27,952 nucleotides of DNA from RGIG4079 sp045531405 (GCA_045531405.1 JAZSDX010000016.1:1-27952), one strand, 5' to 3'; positions 1 to 7,953 are shown, numbered from the stretch's first letter. Notes: a model not told the origin generated them from the sequence alone. Numbers and translations are program-made.

Positions 1-334
1 AATTAAAGCTGCATTAAACAGCCACACAACCCCACTTAAACACCTATACCCTCAAAATTAAACTGAAATTCAAGCAAATTAAACTTTTTGTACGTTTCGT
101 TTTACATACATATCTCCTCAAAAATCATCATAACTCACTGAAAACAAAGATGTTTAGCCGCTCAACGCACACCCCTCAAATTGTACACTTCGTTTTCCCG
201 CCCATACAAAGATAATAATATTTTCAAGTTATTAAAAAATTTAGTTTTTATTATTGCCAAAATTTTATCCAGATAATTTAATTATTAAAACTATCTCAGC
301 CACTTAGATTAAATTATAAATTTCATTTTAATTA
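1..334. other. AT-rich non-coding stretch
   Basis: No convincing coding region is visible on either strand. An octamer at 207-214 reads TATCTTTG on the minus strand, which matches the Bacteroidota -7 element. No -33 element sits at the expected distance, so a leftward promoter for a gene outside the window is only a weak possibility. Confidence 0.5.
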
Positions 335-1021
335 TCACGAGTTATTGATTTTATCATATATACGTTCCAAACATCCAAACCATCTCATCCATTGTTTTGG
401 ATCGGTATTTAATTTAAGTGTTTTCTCATTCATATATACCTTTTTATTAACTTCAATCATTACTGACTTATATTTTACCTCCGATCTAGGTGTTATTGAA
501 TTGGAAAATGGTTCGTTAATAGCAACGCCATAACCACTTGTTTCAAATTCTGACTTGATTATGTTTACGATATTTTCATTAAAGGACCAATCATCATTAA
601 ATCCTATACAAATATCACACTTATGTTTATCCCTTGAGAATGAATGACAATCAATGATAACATCATTTTCCTGTATATCTTCAATCAATTTGTTAAGATG
701 ATTTTCTCTAATTTGCATTAATGAAACAACATCAACATCTTTTCTGACATAACCATTATAGTTTTTATATACTATTCCTTGACCAATACTTTCCAATGGG
801 TCGTTATCCAAACGCTCTACGTCACACACAAATCGTGAATATGGGAAAATAACACTTTTTACATTAGGTTTTGATGTATTAAATAGAAAATCAGTGTACC
901 AATCAGTTAAATAATTAATACATTCATTTATAAAATCTGCATTTCTTGGCCAACCACCAATCTTATCATCAAAAAGACCATTAATTGACGAGTGGGGAAT
1001 GTTTAATACAATTTTTCTCAT
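335..1021 (-). CDS. N-formylglutamate amidohydrolase-like protein
   Basis: A 228-residue protein that matches the N-formylglutamate amidohydrolase (HutG/FGase) fold by motif. It begins with the family's IPHSS motif near residue 8, has SRFVCDVERL near 62-71 and DCHSF near 124, and carries an ExNKxxYM block near residue 190. These motifs supply the metal and substrate ligands in the family, which hydrolyses N-formylglutamate to glutamate and formate. No histidine-degradation genes lie nearby, so the real substrate may be another N-formyl or N-acyl amino acid, or the role may be specialised. It starts at ATG 1021, 23 bases after the stop of the unknown gene upstream, and the two are probably co-transcribed from the promoter at 1525-1557. 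The family is fairly sure; the substrate is not. Confidence 0.72.
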   Translation of the reverse strand: MRKIVLNIPHSSINGLFDDKIGGWPRNADFINECINYLTDWYTDFLFNTSKPNVKSVIFPYSRFVCDVERLDNDPLESIGQGIVYKNYNGYVRKDVDVVSLMQIRENHLNKLIEDIQENDVIIDCHSFSRDKHKCDICIGFNDDWSFNENIVNIIKSEFETSGYGVAINEPFSNSITPRSEVKYKSVMIEVNKKVYMNEKTLKLNTDPKQWMRWFGCLERIYDKINNS

Positions 1022-1044
1022 AAATTAGATTTATATTTCTTGTT

Positions 1045-1070
1045 TTAGATTGTCTTATTAGATTGTCTTA
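1045..1070. repeat. Perfect 13-bp tandem duplication over a stop codon
   Basis: The unit TTAGATTGTCTTA occurs twice back to back (1045-1057 and 1058-1070). It covers the last codons and stop of the minus-strand 135-residue gene. With one unit only, the reading frame would leave the present stop and continue toward the next gene. It looks like recent slippage or a short duplication. Confidence 0.85.
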
Positions 1071-1452
1071 TTAATTTCATGATTTCCAAACATCGTTCAC
1101 GACTACCAGAAATAAAATTTAATGGCAAATTTTTCAATTGTAATTCTGTAATAAAGAAGGAAAAACCTGCTAATCTTTCATATAATACAGGATTTTCAGT
1201 TCTTTCTTTTTCTCTTAATGTTTCAACCAGTCTATTTGCCAATTCTGAATCAGTATCAATAACACGCATATACATTGCATCATCTCGCATAGGACCAGTT
1301 AAACAAAATTTTATTCCTATTGAAATTTCGTGTTCTCCACAACCAGTACCTGGCGCATAATAACGTATCAAATACCCTATTTTACAATTCTCCGCAAGTT
1401 CGAAGATGTTATCTTCAATCTTTAATGATTCTATAAATTGTCTGTCAGCCAT
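1045..1452 (-). CDS. Hypothetical protein, 135 residues
   Basis: I do not recognise this family. The protein is soluble-looking, mixed alpha/beta, with no signal peptide or membrane segment. It has Cys residues near positions 23, 38, 50 and 124, but they do not form a CxxC zinc motif. A good promoter lies 73 bases or more upstream, and the amidohydrolase-like gene follows after 23 bases, so the pair look like a two-gene operon. A perfect 13-base tandem duplication overlaps the stop codon. Because 13 is not a multiple of three, it has replaced the original C-terminal end. Confidence 0.55.
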   Translation of the reverse strand: MADRQFIESLKIEDNIFELAENCKIGYLIRYYAPGTGCGEHEISIGIKFCLTGPMRDDAMYMRVIDTDSELANRLVETLREKERTENPVLYERLAGFSFFITELQLKNLPLNFISGSRERCLEIMKLIRQSNKTI

Positions 1453-1524
1453 AATATTATATTGTTATATATTTGCCCGTTGAAATTAAGAAATTCCATT
1501 ATCTTCTAATAGACATATATACTG

Positions 1525-1557
1525 CAAAATTAATACGAAATAAACAAATTCCCAAAA
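1525..1557 (-). promoter_or_regulatory. Bacteroidota-type promoter for 1045-1452
   Basis: On the minus strand, TTTTG (1553-1557) and TAATTTTG (1525-1532) are separated by 20 bases, matching the -33/-7 consensus of Bacteroidota primary sigma factor promoters. Transcription would start near 1518, leaving a 5' leader of about 65 bases before the ATG at 1452. Confidence 0.65.
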
Positions 1558-1582
1558 TTACTATAAAAAAGGAGATAAAAAT

Positions 1583-1655
1583 ATTTCATCTTGTCTCCTT
1601 GTTGATTTTCAGCGAGTTATATATTTAACTCTTATTTTGTCTTCGTTAAAGAGAT
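1583..1655 (-). pseudogene. Relic of the 3' end of a DUF2795-type gene
   Basis: This stretch is nearly identical to 6499-6575, which is the end and terminator arm of the intact DUF2795 gene. The shared block includes TCTCCTTGTTGATTTTCAG and continues through the stop region into codons for the FNED motif, with a small deletion around the stop. The terminator arm is also kept in degenerate form (GGAGATAA with TTGTCTCC, 1571-1598). The rest of the gene is absent, so this is a fragment left by duplication or recombination. Confidence 0.7.
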
Positions 1656-1915
1656 ACACGTAAATTGTATCAGATAGTTCGCTTGCTTTTACAGAAATGG
1701 GACAAGCAAACTTTGCTATAAAAGGAGATAAAATACATTCCTAATAACCTGATTAAGTATATTGTATTAATTGATTGAATAGTGTAACATTCTCAATGCT
1801 GTCTATATGCAAGACATGAAGGCTAAATACCCTGTGCTTCGATGTATTTTAATTGTAATTCTCTAATTGCCGTAAAATCCATAATTAGGCATTGAAAAAA
1901 TTGACATCTTGCAAA

Positions 1916-2467
1916 TTAGTCTAGCCCCGAACCATTATTAGACTCCTTCTTAGACTTAAGCAATCTCAATATACAATTATACATGAGGAATATAATAAAT
2001 GGAATAAGAATAGCATATATGATAAATTCCGAAAATCCATAATATTCTAAATCCCAGCTAAATTTAGTCATTTCAGGTCCTAGATCCCAATACTTTACAT
2101 CGGTATATTCCCCACTCCAGGGTATATATTCGAGACGCGTATGCTCTGCAACTCGTTCTCGATGGGTATAAGTATGAGGCCAAAAGCCATCCCTGTTTTC
2201 TCCATTCGCAAGAAATACGCAGTTGATGAGAAACCAAATTCCAAAAATTACAAAAAACACAGAATGCTTGGATATAAATTTCTGTACTTTTTGAAATTTG
2301 ACTCTACCGAGACCCAAACGTATATAAATTTCTCCTCCTAATTCAGTATGATTTGGCTCTATTGTCTTTGTTTTCGCATAGATGTCAGTTTCATGCTGTG
2401 ACTGTCCACAAAATCTACAGTAAGCAGAATCGTTATCTATCGCCTTTCCACAATACTTGCAATACAT
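1916..2467 (-). CDS. Zinc-ribbon membrane protein, 183 residues
   Basis: The N-terminus is a short zinc ribbon with two CxxC pairs (C3/C6 and C17/C20). A hydrophobic segment follows near residues 70-88, then a Trp/Tyr-rich, probably extracytoplasmic stretch, then a second membrane segment near 148-167 and a basic tail. The zinc ribbon would lie in the cytoplasm with both ends inside. Such fusions are common in Bacteroidota and have no assigned function that I know. It lies 24 bases after the stop of the next zinc-ribbon gene in the same direction, so the two are probably co-transcribed. Confidence 0.6.
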   Translation of the reverse strand: MYCKYCGKAIDNDSAYCRFCGQSQHETDIYAKTKTIEPNHTELGGEIYIRLGLGRVKFQKVQKFISKHSVFFVIFGIWFLINCVFLANGENRDGFWPHTYTHRERVAEHTRLEYIPWSGEYTDVKYWDLGPEMTKFSWDLEYYGFSEFIIYAILIPFIIFLMYNCILRLLKSKKESNNGSGLD

Positions 2468-2491
2468 AATGTGATGTACTTTTATTGTTAA

Positions 2492-3070
2492 TTAAAGTTG
2501 ACTATTACTGCAATTGCTGCAAAATTTTGAATCAGCATCTATCTCTTTTCCACAGTATTTACAGAAAGATTTAGAAATAACACCATTTTCCTTTGAGCTT
2601 CCTTCAATTGCGTTTCTAATCTTAGATTTTCGTAATTTACACTTATTAATTGACTCCTGCCATGTTACAATCAATAATATAAACAGAACTATCCCAATGC
2701 TTAATGCTGATAATCTTAAAACTAATGCTTTTGTCTTATAATACGAATGTGGATACATCGAAACAACCATTTTATGTCCACATTTTCCGTCAAAAATGAA
2801 TCTGTAATTTCCGACATCAATTGATATTGCATATGAATCTGTACAATCTTCATTGGTAAAGATGCAATTTGAGCTAATCATCTTACCTTTTGCTTTGCAT
2901 ACGATATCGTGAATTTCATCAGTTGTCTTTTGCTCTCTGAATGATGCATAATTGTCGAATTCATTGAAAAAATGTGGGTAGGCTTTGTTCACTGCAACAA
3001 TTAAGCTATCTACATCTCGTACATAATATATTTCATTTCTTGTCAGCACTGTTCGGGGACATATGACCAT
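2492..3070 (-). CDS. Zinc-ribbon membrane protein, C-terminal part of a frameshifted gene
   Basis: The 192 residues hold a soluble region, a membrane segment near residues 117-136, a basic stretch, and a C-terminal zinc ribbon with two CxxC pairs (FCKYCGKE and FCSNCSN). I think this is the second half of a single gene whose first half is 3108-3401. Removing one base from a run of seven Gs (minus strand; 3112-3118) joins the two frames with no stop and gives one 302-residue product: membrane anchor, outer domain, second membrane segment, cytoplasmic zinc ribbon. The ATG at 3070 is simply the first Met after the shift. The break may be a true mutation, a phase-variable tract, or a sequencing error. 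The function is unknown. Confidence 0.6.
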   Translation of the reverse strand: MVICPRTVLTRNEIYYVRDVDSLIVAVNKAYPHFFNEFDNYASFREQKTTDEIHDIVCKAKGKMISSNCIFTNEDCTDSYAISIDVGNYRFIFDGKCGHKMVVSMYPHSYYKTKALVLRLSALSIGIVLFILLIVTWQESINKCKLRKSKIRNAIEGSSKENGVISKSFCKYCGKEIDADSKFCSNCSNSQL

Positions 3071-3107
3071 CTGATGGATAGAACCATCCTTTGCTCGTCT
3101 AATATAT

Positions 3108-3401
3108 CTAACCCCCCCTCACGCCTGATAATGAATACTCATAGTTAAAGCCGTTGCTATTGTTATACAACTTCTTTTCAAACTTAGGATGGAAATCGGG
3201 GTGGTCGTTCGTATTTTCATTTGGTTTAATTCCTGCAATTACTTCTTCGTCATTGGCATATTCTCCAATAGGGAAAAACTTGTCAATCTCTTTATTGACA
3301 ACTGTTCTACTTAACCATTCGTATACGTCAAAACCGATTGAAATAATGATAAAAATCGATATCCCAATAACTGCCAGATATATAAACTTTTTCCATGTCA
3401 T
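3108..3401 (-). CDS. N-terminal membrane part of the frameshifted zinc-ribbon gene
   Basis: The 97 residues start with a membrane segment (about residues 5-24) followed by a charged, probably exported region. The frame ends at once after a run of seven Gs, coding Arg-Gly-Gly then stop. With six Gs the frame continues as GVRYIRRAKDGSIHQMV and runs directly into the 2492-3070 frame, so I read 2492-3401 as one broken gene. A candidate promoter lies 57 bases upstream. The predicted full protein resembles its neighbour at 1916-2467 in parts (two membrane segments plus one zinc ribbon), but with the ribbon at the other end. Confidence 0.55.
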   Translation of the reverse strand: MTWKKFIYLAVIGISIFIIISIGFDVYEWLSRTVVNKEIDKFFPIGEYANDEEVIAGIKPNENTNDHPDFHPKFEKKLYNNSNGFNYEYSLSGVRGG

Positions 3402-3457
3402 AGCACAAAAAAATCCTTATTCTGAAATACGTTATGTAAAAAACAAATCCACATTAG

Positions 3458-3490
3458 CAAAATTACAAAAATTTGATGATAATTTGGCAA
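3458..3490 (-). promoter_or_regulatory. Candidate promoter for the frameshifted gene
   Basis: The minus strand has TAATTTTG (3458-3465), a good -7 element, with TTG at 3488-3490. The 22-base spacing is slightly longer than the usual 19-21, so support is moderate. Confidence 0.3.
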
Positions 3491-3696
3491 TCAAGTGCTA
3501 ACTTTCATCGTCTGTAACACATGTCTCGTTTAGGCTGAGAGGGTTTTATCGATCTCTTCGAATCTATCCTTGTCTATAAAGCAGATATAATATCTAATAT
3601 TGTACTATTATCTTGATAACCAACTTTTCGACTTGGATAATCGGGCCTTTATACTCTTCAATAACTTTATCACTTCTAAGTGACCAAGTTAAGTGA

Positions 3697-5139
3697 CTAA
3701 ATCAAAGCTCGTTTGTATTTCTGGCTTCGGCTATTAGGTTTCTCGGGAATAGTCATTACCAAGAATCCACCCTCTATAAGTGGGTCAATATAGCGATGCT
3801 TTACATTATATCTATGTTTAAGTCCAAGATGTTCCATGATCTCAGTCATACTTCGGGGAGTAGAACAAAAATCAATTATATCATTAAGAGTGTCACTTAA
3901 CTTAGTCACTGACTTGGTCACTTTTTCTTCATCAGTGATCAAGTTAAGTGATAAAGAAGGTCTCACAACAACTTCAAAAGCAGTAATCTTATCCACATTA
4001 AATACAGGTTCAGGATTACCATTCTCTTGCAACAAGTTCTTTACTCGTTGAATTCCACGATTGAACATATTAACGTACTTCAATCCACGCATAGCTTCTG
4101 CAACAATAGGATTACGATAATCATTTACCGTCGGGAAGTTCTCTGGACGAGCTTCACCATACAAACCTCCAGCATTAAGAATTTCAATACGATCTTCATA
4201 TTGATAAAGTCGTATTGGCATATTGGACTGGTAATCCCTGTGCATACAAGCATTCATCAACAACTCTCTAAGAGCCAAGTCGGGATAATTCAACACATTC
4301 TTTTCACGCAACATACTAATAGGCATAGGCCGAGAAGTCACCACAGCATCTCGCACAAAATTTTCCAATTGCGGCAGCATCTTACAAAGACTTCCTTTAA
4401 TCTGTCGTTCATTAACGATTTCGCTACCACGGTCCTTGCCTGCAAAATGGACATATTGCACATAACAGCCATGCATGTAATACTGAGGGTCTTTACCAAA
4501 AAGAATCATTGCTGCATTAGTAGGACATTCATGTGTAAGATCATATAAATGAATTGCAGCCAACTGTTCCTTAATATCACGACCATCGTTAGCCAGAACT
4601 TCGTCATCAATAATCTGAGGAAGATACTCTCTTCTGATAAAATCCGTATCAATATCCTTTATGGTTGCACCAAAGCAAGGAGAGGCATCAAAAGTTGCCA
4701 TATATGATGTTCTGCGTTCAAACAATATTCGTTCTTCTGCTTCACTAGCAATATCTCTGCGAGGACCAATACGAACAAATGTCCTACCTCGATATCGTAC
4801 AGGAGGGACCAAGGAGGGTGAAACCTCTGCAACAAGCAAATCTCCATCCTCATATTCAAATCTTTCAACCGACATAATCGGAAGAGGTAATATATTACCA
4901 TTTGAACGTATAGCAGAAATCTTTTTTAGCAAATCATCATCAACTTTCAAACCTGACAAAGTCCCATTATCATATGCACCAATAATCAGATACCCATTCT
5001 TTTTAGAATTGGGCAAATCGTTCGAAAAGGCACATATCGTTTCTTGAAACTTATCCATATCTCCAGTTGATATGGTACGCTCTATTCTATATGTCTCAGT
5101 GCTATGCAATAGTGCTCGTACTTCCTCTTTTGATATCAT
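3697..5139 (-). CDS. AlbA_2 (Schlafen-like) / RecG-C-type DNA-binding regulator
   Basis: A 480-residue protein with the three-part build of the AlbA_2 family. Residues 1-135 form the AlbA_2 domain, with the NGYLIIGAYDNGTLSGL core near 48-64. A middle region follows, and a GHKL-like ATPase fragment (HATPase_c_4) near 285-345 carries the ELLMNACMHRDY N-box. A polar linker with repeated K/S-V/L-T/S-D/K residues (about 390-415) leads to a C-terminal winged helix. Such proteins are often annotated as ATP-binding transcriptional regulators or RecG-like helicases, but they lack the helicase motor. They are common in mobile or defence-rich DNA. No partner gene is adjacent. The start ATG at 5139 fits the family start. 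Confidence 0.78.
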   Translation of the reverse strand: MISKEEVRALLHSTETYRIERTISTGDMDKFQETICAFSNDLPNSKKNGYLIIGAYDNGTLSGLKVDDDLLKKISAIRSNGNILPLPIMSVERFEYEDGDLLVAEVSPSLVPPVRYRGRTFVRIGPRRDIASEAEERILFERRTSYMATFDASPCFGATIKDIDTDFIRREYLPQIIDDEVLANDGRDIKEQLAAIHLYDLTHECPTNAAMILFGKDPQYYMHGCYVQYVHFAGKDRGSEIVNERQIKGSLCKMLPQLENFVRDAVVTSRPMPISMLREKNVLNYPDLALRELLMNACMHRDYQSNMPIRLYQYEDRIEILNAGGLYGEARPENFPTVNDYRNPIVAEAMRGLKYVNMFNRGIQRVKNLLQENGNPEPVFNVDKITAFEVVVRPSLSLNLITDEEKVTKSVTKLSDTLNDIIDFCSTPRSMTEIMEHLGLKHRYNVKHRYIDPLIEGGFLVMTIPEKPNSRSQKYKRALI

Positions 5140-5409
5140 ACTTAATTCTATGTAATTTATACTACGCTAAATATCATTAACATTACAAATGCTTCGGTAT
5201 ATTTAGCAAATAAATTTTCTTATCAATTCTCTCAATATACTTATCTACAGAGAGACGTTTATCAATATCTTTCGCAGTAACATCTTATTTTAACAAATAT
5301 TACCATTCTTTATTTGTATTATTTCGTCTAACAATGACAAATGATACATCATAATATTCTATTTTCCACAAATGTAACAAATTCCCATTGCATACACTAC
5401 TTTTTAATC

Positions 5410-5440
5410 AAAAAAATGCGACTAGATGAAATTCGGTCGC
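5410..5440 (-). terminator. Intrinsic terminator (minus strand), part of a gene relic
   Basis: GCGAC (5418-5422) pairs with GTCGC (5436-5440). On the minus strand the hairpin is followed by ATTTTTTTG. It lies 35 bases beyond a stop codon preceded by FNEDEY codons, the same layout as the intact DUF2795 gene and its terminator. Confidence 0.5.
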
Positions 5441-5474
5441 TTATTATTGAAGTTAGCCACAATCTACCAACTTA

Positions 5475-5519
5475 TTAATACTCATCTTCATTAAAACAAA
5501 TATCAAATATTGTATATCA
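5475..5519 (-). pseudogene. Second DUF2795-like C-terminal relic
   Basis: On the minus strand this reads ...CFNEDEY then stop, the same last six residues and stop as the DUF2795 protein at 6551-6772. The surrounding bases (TTATTAATACTCATCTTCAT) match the intact gene closely. An in-frame stop lies 13 codons before the end and no start is available, so only the tail survives. Confidence 0.5.
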
Positions 5520-5785
5520 ATTAATTACTTGAACTTATAGCAAATATGGGGACAATTATTTAACCATAAACGAAGATAAAACACCACAATACTCTTTTTG
5601 TTGGAATATTTTCACAAATACGAATCATCAAACGTAAGCAATTTACCAAATATATATACTTTTAGATGATAATTATTGTCTATCTATTATAGGTTCTTTT
5701 CCTTCATAAAGACATAGTTGAAGATATTTTAGTATTTTCCCTTACAATTAACTCCTTGCCACATTTCCCTTTTTCTTGAAAGAGC

Positions 5786-5890
5786 ATGAAACTGAAAAAG
5801 AAAGTAGCAATATATATAACTATATATGTTCTTGTCATGGGAAATTCTAATTGTGAAAATAAAATTCGCAAAAATTTTATAACTCAATAG
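5786..5890 (+). CDS. Possible 34-residue lipoprotein-like peptide
   Basis: A short ORF opens with MKLKKK, then a hydrophobic stretch (VAIYITIYVLVMG) and a Cys at about residue 23, resembling a lipoprotein signal peptide. Only about 11 residues follow. It is either a very small exported peptide or the broken start of a lost lipoprotein gene. No promoter or ribosome site is evident. Chance occurrence is quite possible in this AT-rich gap. Confidence 0.2.
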   Translation: MKLKKKVAIYITIYVLVMGNSNCENKIRKNFITQ

Positions 5891-5903
5891 TTAAATAACT
5901 AAT

Positions 5904-6164
5904 TTATCTAGCTCGATCATCATAATAATCATATGAAGGACTATTACTTAAATCGGGAATACATGATTTACAGGTGGACACGGTCCCTAATACAAACATT
6001 AGAATAGTGCCAATAATCGCAATCATACCACATCCGAAACCATCGTTTTTTTCTTCATCCCAAGTATGGAACTTAATAACTAACCAAATAGTTATCACTA
6101 CAATTGCAATTATTCCTAATATTTTCATTGTTTGTTTTAATATAATTATAATTACATTTTCCAA
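5904..6164 (-). CDS. Small membrane protein, 86 residues
   Basis: Two hydrophobic segments (about residues 15-31 and 45-63) are separated by a short charged loop (HTWDEEKND), and the tail is acidic and Tyr-rich. Two Cys near 65-68 follow the second segment. An internal ATG at residue 13 (6128) is an alternative start that would leave a cleaner first membrane segment. I do not recognise the family. It stands alone, with long gaps on both sides. Confidence 0.5.
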   Translation of the reverse strand: MENVIIIILKQTMKILGIIAIVVITIWLVIKFHTWDEEKNDGFGCGMIAIIGTILMFVLGTVSTCKSCIPDLSNSPSYDYYDDRAR

Positions 6165-6550
6165 TTATATACTATAGATAGATCTATAACCTATCCACAA
6201 ACAAAGTTAATCATTTTTTTTGTAATAAGCAGACCGTAACTATAAATAATTTTTCACATCAGCACGAAATCTATTGATATTACTAATTATTATAACTTGA
6301 GTAATTAATCAATAAGAATCCTTTGGGATTTGTCTTTTTACTCTACCCATATTTATGTTATTTTTTTCAACGAGGACGATGCAAAGGTACATAAAAATAA
6401 ACAAAAATAAAAAGAGGACAAATTATAACGGACATAAAAATAGACAATTATATTTCGTTAAATTTTGTTTAATTTCGAGCAAAAATAAAAGAGACAAAAT
6501 TTCATTTTGTCTCCTTGTTGATTTTCAGTGAGTTATATGGTCAACTCTTA
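6165..6550. other. Gap with terminator and possible -7 element
   Basis: No gene is seen. The octamer at 6382-6389 reads TACCTTTG on the minus strand, a canonical Bacteroidota -7 element, but without a well-placed -33 element. It could start a long leader for the 86-residue membrane protein gene. The right end holds the terminator of the DUF2795 gene. Confidence 0.45.
6481..6513 (-). terminator. Intrinsic terminator of the DUF2795 gene
   Basis: GAGACAAAAT (6491-6500) and ATTTTGTCTC (6504-6513) form a perfect 10-bp stem with a 3-base loop. On the minus strand the hairpin is followed by TTTTATTTTTG. It lies 37 bases past the stop codon of the leftward gene. Confidence 0.85.
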
Positions 6551-6772
6551 TTAGTACTCATCTTCGTTAAAGAAGAAGTCTTCTTTGCTTGGATAGTCGG
6601 GCCAAATGTCTTCAATACATTCATATGTTTCGCCTTCATCTTCCATTTCTTGAAGGTTTTCTATAACTTCAAGAGGGGCTCCTGAACGCATTGCATAGTC
6701 AATGAGTTCTTCTTTGGTAGCAGGCCATGGTGCGTCTTCGAGTTTTGATGCTAATTCAAGTGTCCAGTACAT
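6551..6772 (-). CDS. DUF2795 family protein
   Basis: A 73-residue acidic protein (MYWTLELASKLEDAPWPAT...FFFNEDEY) that I recognise as DUF2795, a small family strongly conserved across Bacteroidota. The conserved core is the WPATKEELIDYAMRSGAPLE segment near residues 17-36. The biochemical role is not known. It is monocistronic: its own promoter overlaps the end of the upstream gene, and a perfect hairpin terminator follows. The 3' end of this gene has been copied, in decayed form, to at least two other places in the window. Confidence 0.88.
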   Translation of the reverse strand: MYWTLELASKLEDAPWPATKEELIDYAMRSGAPLEVIENLQEMEDEGETYECIEDIWPDYPSKEDFFFNEDEY

Positions 6773-6821
6773 AGTTATTTATATTTTGTGATTTAATTAT
6801 AATTTATATTATTTAGAGCCG

Positions 6822-6852
6822 CAAAATTAGTCATTTTATTATAACTAACAAT
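6822..6852 (-). promoter_or_regulatory. Promoter of the DUF2795 gene
   Basis: Minus-strand TAATTTTG (6822-6829) lies 19 bases after TTG (6849-6851), matching the Bacteroidota -33/-7 pattern. The -33 element overlaps the last codons of the adenosyltransferase gene. Transcription would start near 6815, about 43 bases before the ATG. Confidence 0.6.
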
Positions 6853-7405
6853 CTTTATTCCAATATTTTTCTTCAATTTTTGATGAAACATTGATAAATC
6901 GTGATAAAACGAACAAATAATCACTCAAACGGTTAATAAATTTCAACACATTAGGGTCAATATAAGTAGTTTCAAAAAGATCGATAATGCGTCGTTCGCA
7001 TCGACGACACACTGTGCGTGCTACATGTGCCATTGATGATGCCAATGCTCCACCTGGCAATACAAAATTTTTTACTTTTGGCAATTCATTATCAATTATA
7101 TCAATTGCTTTTTCCAAACGTGAGATATCGGCTTCGCAAACTCCCCATGCCGATGGTGTATTACCTTCCTCGACTTCGGTTGCAAGATAGGCTCCAATAT
7201 TAAATAGTTTATTTTGCACAAAAGTAATTATTTCACTTTGAGACATTTCATATTCATATGAAGACAATACCCCCATATGGGCACTTAACTCATCAACAGT
7301 GCCGTAGGCTTCGATTCGAATATCATTTTTCTTTACTCTTTTGCCACCTACAAGTGATGTTGTGCCATTATCACCGGTTGATGTGTATATTATACTTTTC
7401 TTCAT
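6845..7405 (-). CDS. PduO-type cob(I)alamin adenosyltransferase
   Basis: A 186-residue enzyme of the PduO-type ATP:corrinoid adenosyltransferase family, which moves the adenosyl group of ATP onto cob(I)alamin to make adenosylcobalamin. The family's ATP-binding start is clear (YTSTGDNGTTSLVGGKRV, residues 7-24), followed by RIEAYGTVDELSA (31-43), VARTVCRRCERRI near 128-140 and NRLSDYLFVLSR near 158-169. The length is normal. It follows the LOG-family gene with a 2-base gap (TAACCATG), so the two are translationally coupled. Such enzymes in Bacteroidota often serve methylmalonyl-CoA mutase, but no such gene is in the window. Confidence 0.92.
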   Translation of the reverse strand: MKKSIIYTSTGDNGTTSLVGGKRVKKNDIRIEAYGTVDELSAHMGVLSSYEYEMSQSEIITFVQNKLFNIGAYLATEVEEGNTPSAWGVCEADISRLEKAIDIIDNELPKVKNFVLPGGALASSMAHVARTVCRRCERRIIDLFETTYIDPNVLKFINRLSDYLFVLSRFINVSSKIEEKYWNKDC

Positions 7406-7407
7406 GG

Positions 7408-7953
7408 TTATTTATTTGCTATAAATTGTGTTATCATTGTGCAACATTCCTGTGCTGTTGTTACAACTTTCATGCGATGAAGCAGTTCCTTCTCCATCAT
7501 TCCCTCATCAATCATTGTTTGAAATTGAGATAATGTAGCATCAAACAAATGATTTTGATTGAGAAGTATTATTTGCTTTGTTTTACACTGAGAGAAGGTG
7601 AGCGATGTGAACGTTGATATAAACTCATCGAGAGTCCCATATCCTCCAGGCAAAACTACAAATAGGTCACTGAGCAACAACATTGTTGCCTTGCGTTCAT
7701 TGAGATTACCCACCACAATCTTTTCATCGTCACGAATGTTTCTTACACTTTGACGCATTATCGGTACAACTCCCACTGTGCGTCCTCCATGTTCTTTTAC
7801 AGCCTTTGAAACGATACTCATCAATCCTCTATCTACTCCTCCATATATCAAAGTGCCTCCACGCGAACCTATACATGAGCCCACTTCTCGCGCCGATTCT
7901 TTATATTGAGGATTAATATTCTCTCGAGAGGAACAAAAAACAGCGATTTTCAT
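7408..7953 (-). CDS. LOG family Rossmann protein (TIGR00730 type)
   Basis: A 181-residue protein of the LOG/'lysine decarboxylase-like' family. The signature PGGYGTLDE (about 103-111) and the ERK block near 87-89 form the active site of nucleoside 5'-monophosphate phosphoribohydrolases, which release the base from cytokinin-type or ordinary AMP. IAVFCSS at the N-terminus and YGGVDRGLM near 37-45 fit the Rossmann core. Its true substrate here is unknown. It is coupled to the cobalamin adenosyltransferase gene downstream. Confidence 0.88.
   Translation of the reverse strand: MKIAVFCSSRENINPQYKESAREVGSCIGSRGGTLIYGGVDRGLMSIVSKAVKEHGGRTVGVVPIMRQSVRNIRDDEKIVVGNLNERKATMLLLSDLFVVLPGGYGTLDEFISTFTSLTFSQCKTKQIILLNQNHLFDATLSQFQTMIDEGMMEKELLHRMKVVTTAQECCTMITQFIANK

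Larger units (their letters stand above)
1453..1915. other. Non-coding gap with promoter and gene relic
   Basis: No intact gene is visible. The gap holds a minus-strand promoter (1525-1557) and a relic of the 3' end of a DUF2795 gene (1583-1655). The motif CTATAAAA-AGGAGATAAAA occurs near 1561-1580 and again near 1716-1735, which suggests further local duplication and decay. Confidence 0.55.
5140..5903. other. Long AT-rich gap with a gene relic and a possible tiny ORF
   Basis: About 760 bases without a clear gene. It contains the tail and terminator of a second DUF2795-like relic (about 5410-5495) and a plus-strand ORF of 34 codons at 5786-5890. The rest shows many stops in all frames and no recognisable domain. 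It looks like decayed sequence. Confidence 0.5.

Noticed and set aside
4027..4548. 173-codon open frame on the plus strand
   Set aside because: It is antisense to the strongly supported AlbA_2 gene, and its product shows no domain and a composition typical of a shadow frame.
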